Assembly: GCF_000231055.2 (NCBI RefSeq)
Contig: NZ_CM001466.1
Span: 4,440,911-4,504,910 of the forward strand
DNA: 64,000 bases
Reading direction: 5' to 3'
Origin: Saccharomonospora azurea NA-128
GTDB lineage: Bacteria; Actinomycetota; Actinomycetes; Mycobacteriales; Pseudonocardiaceae
How positions within the stretch are numbered: position 1 is the first letter of the stretch; every line of letters starts with the position of its first letter. A program made the translations under genes and the position numbers. Positions 53,712 through 63,567 of the stretch are shown here, piece after piece. The notes beneath the pieces were generated by a model, which saw only the letters and a list, made by a program, of their open reading frames with translations, searched no databases and had not been told where the DNA came from.

Positions 53712-54824
53712 ATGACGATGACGACAGGCCGGCGACTGATCGCGCTCGTCGGGGGTGTCGCGCTCGCCGCCACCGCCGGCATCGCGCCCGCCACGGCCAC
53801 ACCGGCCGACGACCACGCGGAAACGCAGGCGGTGCTCGACGCCTACCACGCCAACACGGGGCCGGGGGCCGCCGTGCACGCGGGCGACAGCACCGAGAGC
53901 TGGACCCTCTCCAGCGGGACCGCCACGGTCTTCGAGGATCGGCCGATCACGGCGACCGATCACTTCCGGATCGCCAGCCAGACGAAAACGTTCACGGCGG
54001 CCGTGGTGCTCCAGCTCTTCGACGAGGGCAGGGTCGACCTCGACGCGCCGATCGAGCAGTACCTGCCGGGTGTGGTGACGGTGAACTTCGACGGCACCGT
54101 CATCACGGTGCGGCAGCTGCTCAACCACACCTCCGGACTCCCGCGCGACGTCGCGGGCGCGGCCGCGAACCCGGACGGCACGTACGAATTGGCCGCCTTG
54201 GTGGCCTCGGCGATGGACGACGCCCCGCAGTCCGCGCCCGGCGAGGCACTCAACTACTCCAACATCGGCTACCTCGTCCTGGGCATGCTGATCGAGGACC
54301 TCACCGGCCAGAGCGTCGGGGACGCGATCACCGAGCGGATCATCGAACCGCTCGGGCTGACCGACACGTCGTTCCCCGCGCCCGGAGATCGGGAACTCCC
54401 GGCGCCGTATGTGAACGGCTACCAGGGGTTCAAGGTGGGAGGAGCCTTCGTCTGGCTCGACTGGACGACCCGGATCGAGCTGTCGGCGTGGAGTTCGGCC
54501 GGCGCGATGGCCTCCACCTTCGAGGATCTGGCGACCTTCTACCGCGCGCTTCTCGACGGTGACGTGATCTCCGAGGCGGCGCTCGACGAAATGCGTGGCG
54601 CGCCGAACTCCGTCTACGGGCTGGGCTTGTTCGCGCAGGAGCTGACCTGCGGCGGGGTCGCCTGGGGGCACAACGGCCGACTGGCGACCGGACATGCGTC
54701 GCGCACGATGGTGACCGAGGACGGTCGCTTCGCCTCGGTCCTGACCAACACCGTCGGTCTCATCCAGCCGAGCGACCCGTCGGAAGCCGACGTCGTCGAC
54801 GCCGCCCTCTGCGAAGGGCAGTGA
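53712..54824 (+). CDS. secreted serine hydrolase, beta-lactamase/D-Ala-D-Ala carboxypeptidase family
   Basis: A 370-aa protein with a clear Sec signal peptide (cleavage after TATA near residue 31). The penicillin-binding motifs are SQTK (active-site serine, about residue 91), YSN (about 181) and HNG (about 315). Class C-like enzymes of this group act as D-alanyl-D-alanine peptidases or esterases, and few are true beta-lactamases. ATG 53712 or 53718 could start it. It is followed by a perfect terminator hairpin. Confidence 0.85.
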   Translation: MTMTTGRRLIALVGGVALAATAGIAPATATPADDHAETQAVLDAYHANTGPGAAVHAGDSTESWTLSSGTATVFEDRPITATDHFRIASQTKTFTAAVVLQLFDEGRVDLDAPIEQYLPGVVTVNFDGTVITVRQLLNHTSGLPRDVAGAAANPDGTYELAALVASAMDDAPQSAPGEALNYSNIGYLVLGMLIEDLTGQSVGDAITERIIEPLGLTDTSFPAPGDRELPAPYVNGYQGFKVGGAFVWLDWTTRIELSAWSSAGAMASTFEDLATFYRALLDGDVISEAALDEMRGAPNSVYGLGLFAQELTCGGVAWGHNGRLATGHASRTMVTEDGRFASVLTNTVGLIQPSDPSEADVVDAALCEGQ

Positions 54825-54907
54825 TGACTCGATAAGCCTTCCCGAGCCCGCTCGGTAGGGAATGCTTGATCGGGACGCGGACCGCCCCGCGTCACCGGGC
54901 GTCGTGT

Positions 54908-54935
54908 GGCGGGCACCCAGCCGTGGGTGCCCGCC
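54908..54935 (+). terminator. perfect 12-bp stem after the serine hydrolase gene
   Basis: GGCGGGCACCCA at 54908-54919 pairs with TGGGTGCCCGCC at 54924-54935 over the tetraloop GCCG. Confidence 0.85.
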
Positions 54936-54986
54936 TTCGGCGTTCGACGCACGTGATCGACCGCCGCCGCGGCGAGGAGGAGTCCC

Positions 54987-56513
54987 GTGAGCTACCGACC
55001 TGTCCTGCCCACCCTGCCGCTGGACCTGCCCCGCGGCCACCTCGCGTTTCCGTCCGTGGCGCGCCTCGACGACGGGCGTCTGCTTCTCGTGTGGCGTCGC
55101 GGCAGCGATCACTACCTCGCCCGCGACGGCGTGATCGAGGCCGCTGTCAGCGACGACCTCGGCGTGACCTGGACCCGGATCGGCGGGCTCGCGGATTCCG
55201 TGGATCTGCGTGACCCGTGTGTCGCGAACATCGGCGGCACCGTGTGGCTCACGTACTTCAAGGGCAGGCGCGAATCCCGCGCCGACGGGGCGTTCGTGCG
55301 CCGCAGCGACGATCAGGGCGCGACGTGGGGACCCGAGTACCGGATCGACCCGGACCTGCATCAGGCCGCCATCTGTGCGCCGCTCGTCGAGCGTCCGGAC
55401 GGGCAGTTGCTGGCGGTCTACTACGGTCGCCACTCCGGCGACACGTTCGACAGTGTCTGGGCGGCCACCAGCGTCGACGGGCGAACCTGGACGTCGGAGC
55501 GGCTCGTCCGGGGCACCGCGCGCGCCTACCAGGAGCCGTGGGCGGCACGGCGCGGGGACGAGCTCGCCGTCACCTTCCGGTGGGGCGGGGCGGACGGCGT
55601 GGGCGGTGTCCAGTCGCGCGACGGCGGCACGACGTGGGGAACACCGACCCGCCTGTTCACGGGTACCGGCCGCCCGTCGTCGTGCTGGGACGGCGACCGG
55701 TTGGTCATCGTCTACCGCGGCGAGCACGGGCACGCGACGATGCGGTCCCTGCGCGGTGACGTGCTGTCGGCGCCGCGGATCGTGCACCGGGCCGCGCCGG
55801 GCGGCATGATGACCTACGCCCACCCGCTCGCGGTTGACGGCCAGCTGTTCTGCCCGCTGTCCACAGAGGACTCGAAGGGGGTGGAGTCCGAGCTGCGGCT
55901 GACCTACCTGTCCACGGGCGGGCAGACTCCGCTCGGCTGGGTGCCCACGGGCACCCTCGCGGTGCTCACCGACTACGACGCCACGCTGGCCGCCGAGGTG
56001 TTCGACCGGCCCGACGGCCCGCCACCGGGCTGGCGGAACCTGCGCGGCTCCGTGGTCGTGCGCGACGGAGCGCTCGTCTCCACCACCGCCGACAGCAACC
56101 CCGACGTCGCCGTCCTGCCGACCGGGTCGGCCGATGTCACCGTGAGCGCGGATCTGCGCTGGACCGGCATGTCCGGCACCGGCGTCGTCGTGCGCGCCGT
56201 CGACGCGCAGAACTACCTGTGGTTCACCGCCGAGTCGGGCGGAACCGTGCTGCGCCTGTACAAACGGCAGGGCGGCACCGTCACCAAGCTCGCCGGCGTC
56301 TACGGCGACACCGCCGCGACCGTGTGGCACCGCTACCGCGTCGACGTGCGCGGCCCGCTGGTGCGCTGCTTCCTCGACGACGAACCGGTCATCGACCACA
56401 CCCTCACCAGCGCCGACCAGACGCGGTTCGGGCGCGCGCACCTGCACGGCGTGGTCCTCAACGCCCCGGACGGCGGAACGCACACGTGCCGTCGCCTCAC
56501 CGTGCACGCGTGA
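54987..56513 (+). CDS. BNR/sialidase-fold protein with C-terminal lectin-like domain
   Basis: A 508-aa protein. Residues 15-330 form a six-bladed propeller with Asp-box repeats (SDDLGVTW, SDDQGATW, SVDGRTW, RDGGTTW). The last 190 residues (VFDRPDGPPPGWRNL to the end) look like a concanavalin/LamG-type beta-sandwich. No signal peptide is visible at the N-terminus, which is unusual for a sialidase. Catalytic Arg and Tyr residues cannot be assigned safely, so the sugar released is unknown. The GTG at 54987 has a very strong GAGGAGGAG site. A second, larger sialidase is encoded 1.2 kb downstream on the other strand. Confidence 0.75.
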   Translation: MSYRPVLPTLPLDLPRGHLAFPSVARLDDGRLLLVWRRGSDHYLARDGVIEAAVSDDLGVTWTRIGGLADSVDLRDPCVANIGGTVWLTYFKGRRESRADGAFVRRSDDQGATWGPEYRIDPDLHQAAICAPLVERPDGQLLAVYYGRHSGDTFDSVWAATSVDGRTWTSERLVRGTARAYQEPWAARRGDELAVTFRWGGADGVGGVQSRDGGTTWGTPTRLFTGTGRPSSCWDGDRLVIVYRGEHGHATMRSLRGDVLSAPRIVHRAAPGGMMTYAHPLAVDGQLFCPLSTEDSKGVESELRLTYLSTGGQTPLGWVPTGTLAVLTDYDATLAAEVFDRPDGPPPGWRNLRGSVVVRDGALVSTTADSNPDVAVLPTGSADVTVSADLRWTGMSGTGVVVRAVDAQNYLWFTAESGGTVLRLYKRQGGTVTKLAGVYGDTAATVWHRYRVDVRGPLVRCFLDDEPVIDHTLTSADQTRFGRAHLHGVVLNAPDGGTHTCRRLTVHA

Positions 56514-56597
56514 AGCCGACCGTCACACTGCTCGTTCACCATGCGGCCAGGGCGACGTTCGAACGGCCGTGTCGAGGCGATGGGTGCGCCGACGTGG

Positions 56598-56915
56598 TCA
56601 GCCGCCCGGCAAGGGGTGGGGGTAGCGCTTCAACACGGCCGGTGGTGCGGGCGGCGCGGGCCAGGCGATGACGTAGTAGCGGTCGAGACCATCGAGGCCG
56701 TCGGCGCTGATGGTGTCGAAGCCGATGCAGTACACGCGGACGCGGTAGTCGCCTGGTGGCAGCGGGATCCGGGGAGTCCTGTCGGTGACGGCGAAGTCCA
56801 CCAGAACGACGGCGCCGCTGTCGATGTGCAGGCCGGCTTCGGCGATGTGGTCCCAGGCTTCCGGGTCGTGGTCGGGTTCGGCGGTGCGGGCTTCGAAGGT
56901 CACGGGAACGGTCAT
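56598..56915 (-). CDS. C-terminal part of a frameshifted small conserved protein
   Basis: A 105-aa frame with a compact beta-rich pattern (VPVTFEARTAEPD, ILPLPPGDYRVRVYCIGFD-like sequence, YYVIAWPAPP). The bases just upstream, read in the same frame, encode VIAQHHGGIGVGTARR and continue smoothly into it without a start, and the preceding minus-strand frame stops here. I think this and 56912-57118 were one gene of about 170 codons. If translated alone, the ATGA overlap at 56912-56915 would permit coupling. Confidence 0.6.
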   Translation of the reverse strand: MTVPVTFEARTAEPDHDPEAWDHIAEAGLHIDSGAVVLVDFAVTDRTPRIPLPPGDYRVRVYCIGFDTISADGLDGLDRYYVIAWPAPPAPPAVLKRYPHPLPGG

Positions 56916-57118
56916 GCGGCGGGCCGTGCCGACACCGATGCCGCCGTGGTGCTGGGCGATGACATCGGCGATGAGTCGTCGGTGAAGTCGTCACCCGGTT
57001 CGAACTCGACGGCGGGGTCGCGGATGGTGAAGCTGTTGTAGTCGGCGAAGACGTCGAGCCGGGCGTAGGCGAGTCGCCGGTAGCCGCCCGTGGACCCGAC
57101 GGGTGCTTGTTCGGACAT
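56912..57118 (-). CDS. N-terminal part of a frameshifted small conserved protein
   Basis: 68 aa from the ATG at 57118 that overlaps the NUDIX stop. Residues 1-50 look real (GGYRRLAYARLDVFADYN, FTIRDPAVEFEPGDDF). The last 18 residues are Ser/Thr/Ala-rich and out of register; the other frame gives a better continuation into 56598-56915. A one-base loss near 56960-56975 would explain it. The function is unknown. Confidence 0.55.
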   Translation of the reverse strand: MSEQAPVGSTGGYRRLAYARLDVFADYNSFTIRDPAVEFEPGDDFTDDSSPMSSPSTTAASVSARPAA

Positions 57119-57735
57119 CAGGTCGACTCGCGATCGGCCGGGGAATCGTCGTCTGCCGGGCGCCGAGGGCGAGAGTATCTCGCATCGCCTCCGGTGCTCG
57201 TCGCGCGTGCGATGCGCCGCCCGACCAGTCGTTCCGCCGTGGCGAGCGGATACCACCCCGCGCCCGTCACCTCGGACTCCTGGACACGCCCCACCTTCGC
57301 GTGCGCGGTGGTGAACGCATAACCGAAGTCGAGGTGGTAGTGGGGCGGTTCGTTCTTCTCCGGCCGTGCGGGGACGGGACCGTACTCGACGTAGACGGGG
57401 TCCGTGGATGCCGGGAACACCGTGTCGGCGTGGACACCGGTTTCCTCCGTCAACTCGCGCAGTGCGGCGTCGACCAGTGTGGTGTCGGTCGATTCGAGAT
57501 GTCCACCGGGCTGCAACGTGATCCCGTACGCGCGGTGCTGGACCAGGAGGACCTCGGTCCCGTTGCGGACCAGCAGCGCGCCGACCGTCGCGTGCATCGG
57601 GAAGGTCCTCCGGGAGGCGAACCCGCTCCCGCCCGACAGCAGTCGCATGGGGACGGTCAGCTGCGCGGCTTCGGCCGGATGGCGCCGGAGGTAGGCGGCG
57701 AGTGTGCCTGCGATGTGGGAGTCGCTGATCGTCAT
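57118..57735 (-). CDS. NUDIX hydrolase
   Basis: A 205-aa protein with the Nudix box GGHLESTDTTLVDAALREL and the following TEETGV (about residues 77-101), which includes the extra residue seen in one actinobacterial subgroup. The family cleaves nucleoside diphosphates linked to another group; the substrate here is unknown. The C-terminal tail is basic and Asp/Arg-rich. It is the first gene of a small minus-strand operon and its stop overlaps the next start. Confidence 0.82.
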   Translation of the reverse strand: MTISDSHIAGTLAAYLRRHPAEAAQLTVPMRLLSGGSGFASRRTFPMHATVGALLVRNGTEVLLVQHRAYGITLQPGGHLESTDTTLVDAALRELTEETGVHADTVFPASTDPVYVEYGPVPARPEKNEPPHYHLDFGYAFTTAHAKVGRVQESEVTGAGWYPLATAERLVGRRIARATSTGGDARYSRPRRPADDDSPADREST

Positions 57736-57768
57736 GCGTTCACCCTCTCGCCGCCCACGCTCGGTCGT

Positions 57769-60700
57769 TCAGTCCTTCGCGTCGAGAGCGGGTGGAGTGT
57801 GCGCGCAGGCCAGCCACGCACCGGCCCAGTCCGCGTGGTCCTGGCCCACACCGTTGCCGCCGTCCTGGACCACGAGCCGGAGCTCGTCGACGTCGGTGAC
57901 GTCCACCTCGACGTATTGGCGGCCGGAAGCCGGTGTCACCGCACCGCTGTTCCACAGCACCTCGCCGTCGCCGACGACCTCGAACACGACCCGGGCGGCG
58001 CCGCCGACCTCGTCGTCGATGCCGTAGTCGGTGATCAGCTGTGAGCACCCTCCGCCGAGGTCGACGGTGAGCCCGGAGACCGCGTGCGCGCCGATGCCCT
58101 TGGAGTAGGTCCGCCCGGCGATGCTCAACGTCGTGCCGTCACCGGCCTCGTCCTCGCCGTTGGAACGGTCCCGCTCGATGGGGCCCCACCCGTTCACCTC
58201 GTCCGACCAGGCCACGTCGGAGACGTGGACACCGCCGGAGACGAGGTCGAACGTCGCGGGTTCGGACAACCGCTCGCCGTCGAGGGACAGGCTCGCGGTG
58301 ACGGTGCTCCAGCCGGTCTGCCCGTCGGGGTGGAGCGGCACGGTCATCGTCGTCGTCGAGTGTGGTGGGAGCTCCGCTTCGAGGTCGGAGGACTCCACGC
58401 GCCAGAAGTCCAGACCGGTGAGATCCAGCCGCACCGTCGCCGGTTCCACCGAGGCGTTGCGGACGGGCACCGAGAGGGTCACCGGCGCTGTGGCGTCGGG
58501 AGAGCCGGCACGGTCGACGGTGATCGGGCCGTCGGCCGCCACCGGCGCCTCCACGGTCGGCACCCAGGTGAACGAGCCCACCCGCTCGCCGTCGGCGACG
58601 ACGTCCCCGGCGACGACCGTCAGATTGCGCGCTTCCTCGGGCACGTCCACCCGCACGCGCCAGGTCTTCGACTCACCGGCGGCCACGTCGGTCGTCTCCG
58701 GAGCGACGACCTCGACCGCGTCGGACGGCCAGGCCGGAAGCGTCAGCTCGACGTCGTCCAGCGCCTCGTCGGCCGCGGCCACCGTCACCTCGAACTCGGC
58801 CGTCGAGCCGTAGGCCACGCCGTCCGGCGCGTCGACCGTGGTCCGCGCGCCGTCGCTGCCCAGGGCATCGGTGACGGCGGCCCGCTGCTGGAGCAGCTGC
58901 GCCCACGCCGCCGGTCCGTCGGGCGTGTCGGCGTCCACGCCGTCGAGTGCCGCCCGCAGCACCGCGGAGTCCTCGCCCAGCTCGGTGCGCGCCAGGTCGA
59001 GCACCTCGGCGTCGTCCTGACCGTCGCGGAACACCTCCCAGCGGACCGACGACACCGGGCCGTCGGCACCGGGATAGACGAGGTACTCGTCGCCCTGCCC
59101 GTAGCGGAAGCTCGGATCGCGGTAGACGTCCTCCGGCCAGGAGTTGTACGTCCAGCGCAGATAACCGTCGAGGTCGCGCTGCTCGACCACCCAGCCGAGT
59201 GCGCGAGTCGAGACGGGCGGCGACGCGGTCACCGTGTTGGGTGTCTGCGGCTCGTAGTAGGTGTAGAAGAGGGTGGGCTGGCCGTCGGCACGTCGCCGCT
59301 GGATCAGCTCGTCGGGCACGTCGTCGAGGAACGAGTAGTTGAAGCTGACGTACTCCGAGATGTCGGCTTCGGCGAGCGAGTTGGCCGCCAGCGCGATCTT
59401 GTCCGACCACGCCGGGTCGGCGTCGGCGATCACGTCGAAGGCGACCTCCATCGTCTCCGCAGGCCGCTCGTCGAAGGCCAGGCGGGTCTGCTCGAACCAG
59501 CCCTTCTCCTCCAGGTGGGCCCGGAAGTCGCGCAGGAACGCCGTCCACGCCTCGCGGTAGCGGGCGTCACCGAGACCCACCTCCTCCCGGACGCGCTCAC
59601 CGGTGCGGGTGTCGGTGTAGTGGAGGAGCTCCGAGCCCTGGAACTGCAGCATCGCGAAGGCGTGGATGGCACCGTCGATGCCCGCCTCGCGCGACTCCTC
59701 GACGTACCGGTCGAAGGCGGTGTAGTCGAAGGTGAACTCCGAGCCGTCCCAGCGCCATTCGACCGTGGAGCGGTAGTGCGACCAGGTCTGCGGACGCCAC
59801 TCGCCCTCGTGCTGGACCATCCACGGATCCTCGGTGATCGCGACGTCCACGACGCGCTGTCCGTGGTCGGCGAGGTCCTCCAGGTAGGGGCGCAGGCCCT
59901 TCCAGTGCCCCTCGCTCCACGGTTCGACGCCGAGGTGGTCGGCCACCGCGTCCGGGTGCGCCCAGAGATCCAGCACGAAGGGCCGGTCCTCCATGTCCCG
60001 CAGGGCGACGTCGGGCACGTCGACCCGCAGCGGCCAACGACCGAGCTCCCCGCTCGCGTCGCGGACGACGACGTCGCCCGTGTACGCGCCGGGAGCGGTG
60101 CCTGCGGGGATCTCGACCGTGATCCAGGCCGCCTGGTTGCGCCCCTTGCCGACGTCCACGGTGTCGACCTCGCGCAGCGGGTCGGCCACCACGCCGCCGC
60201 GCACCTCGTCCGGGATGAATTGCGGATAGCGGACGGTGACGGAGTCCTGGGGGAGGGGGCGTCCGGGCCCGCGCAGTCTCGACACGGTGACCTGGAGATC
60301 CTCGGCGCCGTGCGGGGCGGTGACCGCCAGCTGCGCCGACGCGCGGCCCGCCACCGGCACTTGCAGGCGCAGCGTGTGATCGGCCGCGAGTGGCTGACCT
60401 TGGTCGCCGACGCGGGGCACGCGCACGAACGAGGACGCCTCGAAGGCACCGGACGGCACCCAGACCGACGTGGTCGCCTCCGACGGTGCGGGCTGGGTCA
60501 GGTCGACCGGCTCCATGGCGACCGTGCGGTCGGCGCTCGCGCCGTCGGGGCCGTCGGCGCGGGCCCGGAACTCGGGCGCCCATTCCCCGGCGGCCAGGTC
60601 GGCTTCGGTGACCGTGTGCCGGACCGACTTGCAGACGTAGGAGTCGCCGGGCGCGAGCGGGTCCGCGTGGTCGCAGCTCGCCGCGTTGTCGGGACCGGTC

Positions 60701-62357
60701 AGCCGCACGGACGTCAGGGGCACGGTGCCGGTGTTGGTGACCCGGATCCACGGCGCGATCTTGTCGTCCAGCAGCCCGTCGGCACCGGTCGTGTAGACGG
60801 CGTCGAGCACGGGCAGGACGTCGAGGTCGGCGCGCGGCGGGGGCGACGGGTTGTCGACGGACACGGTCGCGCGCGTCGACGAGCTCTCGCCCTTGACGGC
60901 GTAGCGAAGGGACAGTTCGTGCTCCCCGGCCGCGACGTCGTCGGCCGGGGTCACGGGCAGAGTCACCGTGTGCGCGCGTCCGGGCCGGAGAGCGGGCACG
61001 ACCGCGTGGCGCGCCGACCATCCGTCCTTCTCGTCGAGGGCGACCTTCCCGGCGGGCAGGGTGCGGTCGGTCAGGTTGGTCACCGTCACGGACAGCTCCG
61101 ACGACGTGCCCGCGGGCAGCGCGCCGTCGGCCTCGACGGTCACCGGCGCACAGACGCCGTCGAGCCAGTCGAGGTCGAAGCGCGTGAACGACAGGTGCCG
61201 GTAACCCTCGCGCTCGAAGAACAGGCCGTACTCCCCGTCACCGAGCGGAGTGAGCGTCGAGTACGCGGCGGCGCCGTGCTCGACCACCTTGCGCACGGGC
61301 CAGGTCTCGCCGTCGTCGCACGACAGCTTCACCGTGAGGTTGCGCCGGATGCCGGTGTCCTCGGTGTTGCTGAACAGCAGCCACCGGGCTCGCGGGTCGT
61401 CCGGCTCGGCGTCCGGGAAGGCGCGGATGATCGACCCGTTGTTGGCCGGGTCGACGAGTTCGGTGTCCTGCTCGAAGGGCGTGTAGGTCTCGCCGCCGTC
61501 CTCGGACACCGCCGTCAGCCGGTACGGCGCCGCGCGGCTGTTGAGCAGCACCCGGCCGTCGGAGAGTTCGACGGTCTTGTTCTCGTCGGCCCCGGGGCCG
61601 ACTGGTTCGCCGGTCTGCCAGGTCTCGCCGTGGTCGTCGCTGTAGGCGGTGACGGCGTAGTTCTGGCCGTCGTGGCGGACCGTGTACTGCTGGATCAGCC
61701 GGCCTGCGTGCTCTCCCCGCCGCAACTGGATGCCTTCGCCGGACGCCGCGAACATGCCGCCCCAGGCGGGGTCCTTCACCAGGTCGGTGATCCGGCGGTG
61801 CTGCCAGGTCTCGCCGTTGTCGTCGCTGTAGCTGTAGTCGGGATGGAGGATGTCGGGGTCCGACGGGTCGTTGCCGGTCTCGGAGTCGCCGTAGCCCCGG
61901 TTGATCGAGGCGGCGTAGAACACGAAGACCCGCCCGGTCTCGCGGTCCACGAGCAGGCTCGGGTCGCCGTAGCCGTTCGGGGCCGGATCCTGGCGGATCA
62001 CCTGCTGGGGGCCCACGTCGTGCCGCCGTCGGTGCTCCGTCGCATGAGGAGCGCGATGTTGGACGGCAGGTCGGCCATCGTGGGACGGCCGTCGTACACC
62101 GCCAGGAGATCCCCGTTGGGCAGCGTCGTCAGCGCGGGAATGCGGTAGCGGGGATGGCTGCCCTCGTAGCGCGAGGCGAGGTCGGTCACCGGGAGTCCGC
62201 CGGAGGTGGTGACCCCGGTCGGCGCGGTTGCGGGGGTCGCCGAGCTCGCGGACCGGTCGGGCAGGTCGGGTTCCGCCGGGGCGGCTGCCGCAACGGGAGT
62301 CAGCAGTCCCAAAGCCAGGGTCGCCGCGGTGGTCAGCGCGAGTACGGACCGGTTCAT
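57769..62357 (-). pseudogene. very large secreted sialidase with a one-base frameshift
   Basis: The gene starts at 62357 with a signal peptide (MNRSVLALTTAATLALGLL), then the YRIP motif and the first Asp box STDGGTTW. The frame then stops at 61998, but the next frame continues without a gap: restoring one C at 62012-62014 gives TTWGPQQVIRQ. The continuation (57769-62016) has more Asp boxes (SDDNGETW, SDDHGETW, SEDGGETY, SCDDGETW), NEW3-type beta-sandwich domains, a DUF4091-like glycoside hydrolase part (YVSFNYSFLDD, LRWTYNSWPEDVYRD) and a C-terminal NPCBM carbohydrate-binding domain (GIGAHAVSGLTVDLG). About 1530 aa if intact. The C-run at the break makes slippage or a base-calling error possible. 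Confidence 0.8.
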
Positions 62358-62377
62358 CAGACCCCCGGATGCTCGAA

Positions 62378-62407
62378 GTTGATCGGTTCTACCGTGAAAC
62401 GATCAAC
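62378..62407 (-). promoter_or_regulatory. inverted repeat upstream of the sialidase gene
   Basis: GTTGATCG at 62378-62385 and CGATCAAC at 62400-62407 are perfect inverted repeats 14 bases apart, starting 20 bases before the sialidase start. A repressor bound here would overlap the promoter. TACCGTGA also occurs twice (62390 and 62411). Confidence 0.45.
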
Positions 62408-62506
62408 ATTTACCGTGATCCGCTCGGGGTCGAATGTCAAGATTCAATTGTCGGAGGGCCGAGCATGCGCGGGGAGGGCGGAGGTCGTCGCGGGTGCTGC
62501 GGCACC

Positions 62507-63436
62507 TCACACCCAGCGCGCGCCGGCGGGTAGTCCCAGCCGCTGCGAGCGGGCGTTCGCGAGCAGTTCCATGAGGGCCAGTGCGGTTCGCGAGAGGGGC
62601 CGCGCGGGGTCGTGCACGAGGCAGATGTCGCGTTCGACGACTGGTTCGACCAGGGGGCGGGAGTCGACGTCGGCGAACCTCATCATGGGCAGCACGAGCC
62701 CGGGGACGGCGGAGACGCCGAGGCCCGACGCGGTGAGTCCGGCGACGGCGCCGACGTTGCGGGCCTGGGTCACCGGGCCGAGTCGCACACCGCATCGGGA
62801 CAGTGTTCGGTCGACGTAGGCGCGGATGCTGCTGGTCGGGTCGAAGGCGACGAAGTCCTCGCCGGTGAGGTCGGTCCAGGTGAGTTCGTCCCGATCGGCG
62901 AACCGGTGCCCCGGGGGGAACACGCACACGAACCGGTCGACCGCGATGCGCCGGGCGTGCAGGGTGGGCGGCACGGTCGCGGCGACCGTGATCGCCATGT
63001 CGGCGCTGCCGCGCGTGACGTGGTCGAGAACGTCCTGTGACAGTCCATCGCGGACGGTCACGGCGACGTCGGGCCGCGCCGCCCGGAACACCGCGAGGAC
63101 GTGCGGCACCATCGTGGCGGCGAGTGACGGCAGTGCGGCGATCGACGCCGAGCCCCGGGTCCCGGCCAGGTAGCCCTCGAAGTGGTTCATGGCGGTGTCG
63201 AACTCGGCGAGCAGTCGACGGGCGATGGTCAGGAACTGTTCGCCGTCCGCGGTGGGCACCACCCGGCGAGTCGTGCGCTCGAACAGGCTCACCCCGAGGC
63301 GTTGCTCCACGTCGAGCACCGTGCGACTCATCGAGGACTGGGCGACGTGCAGCTCCCGCGCCGCACCGGTGTAGCCGCCCGCATCGGCGACCGCGACCAC
63401 GGCACGCAGATGCCGTATCCCGATGTCTATGCCCAC
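62507..63436 (-). CDS. LysR-family transcriptional regulator
   Basis: A 309-aa regulator with the LysR helix-turn-helix at residues 8-65 (HLRAVVAVADAGGYTGAARELHVAQS), then ERTTRRVVPT and the two-lobed effector domain (FVCVFPPGHRFADRD, GLGVSAVPGLVLPMM). It is divergent from the CitMHS-type transporter gene at 63568, with 131 bases between, the classic layout for LysR control of a transporter. It could also act on the sialidase 150 bases downstream. Confidence 0.88.
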   Translation of the reverse strand: MGIDIGIRHLRAVVAVADAGGYTGAARELHVAQSSMSRTVLDVEQRLGVSLFERTTRRVVPTADGEQFLTIARRLLAEFDTAMNHFEGYLAGTRGSASIAALPSLAATMVPHVLAVFRAARPDVAVTVRDGLSQDVLDHVTRGSADMAITVAATVPPTLHARRIAVDRFVCVFPPGHRFADRDELTWTDLTGEDFVAFDPTSSIRAYVDRTLSRCGVRLGPVTQARNVGAVAGLTASGLGVSAVPGLVLPMMRFADVDSRPLVEPVVERDICLVHDPARPLSRTALALMELLANARSQRLGLPAGARWV

Positions 63437-63567
63437 AGCGCATCAATCTATCCGAAACTGATGGTGGACTTGAATAGTGCCTGGCCTCACACTCGTGATC
63501 CACGATGCGCTGCCGGACTTCTCCGGCGTAGTCGCACTCCGGGTCGCCGAGGGAGAGGTCTGGGTCG

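Noticed and set aside
58084..62148. 1354-codon open frame on the plus strand
   Set aside because: It is antisense to the sialidase, has shadow composition, and shows no domain; the sialidase strand has Asp boxes and a signal peptide.
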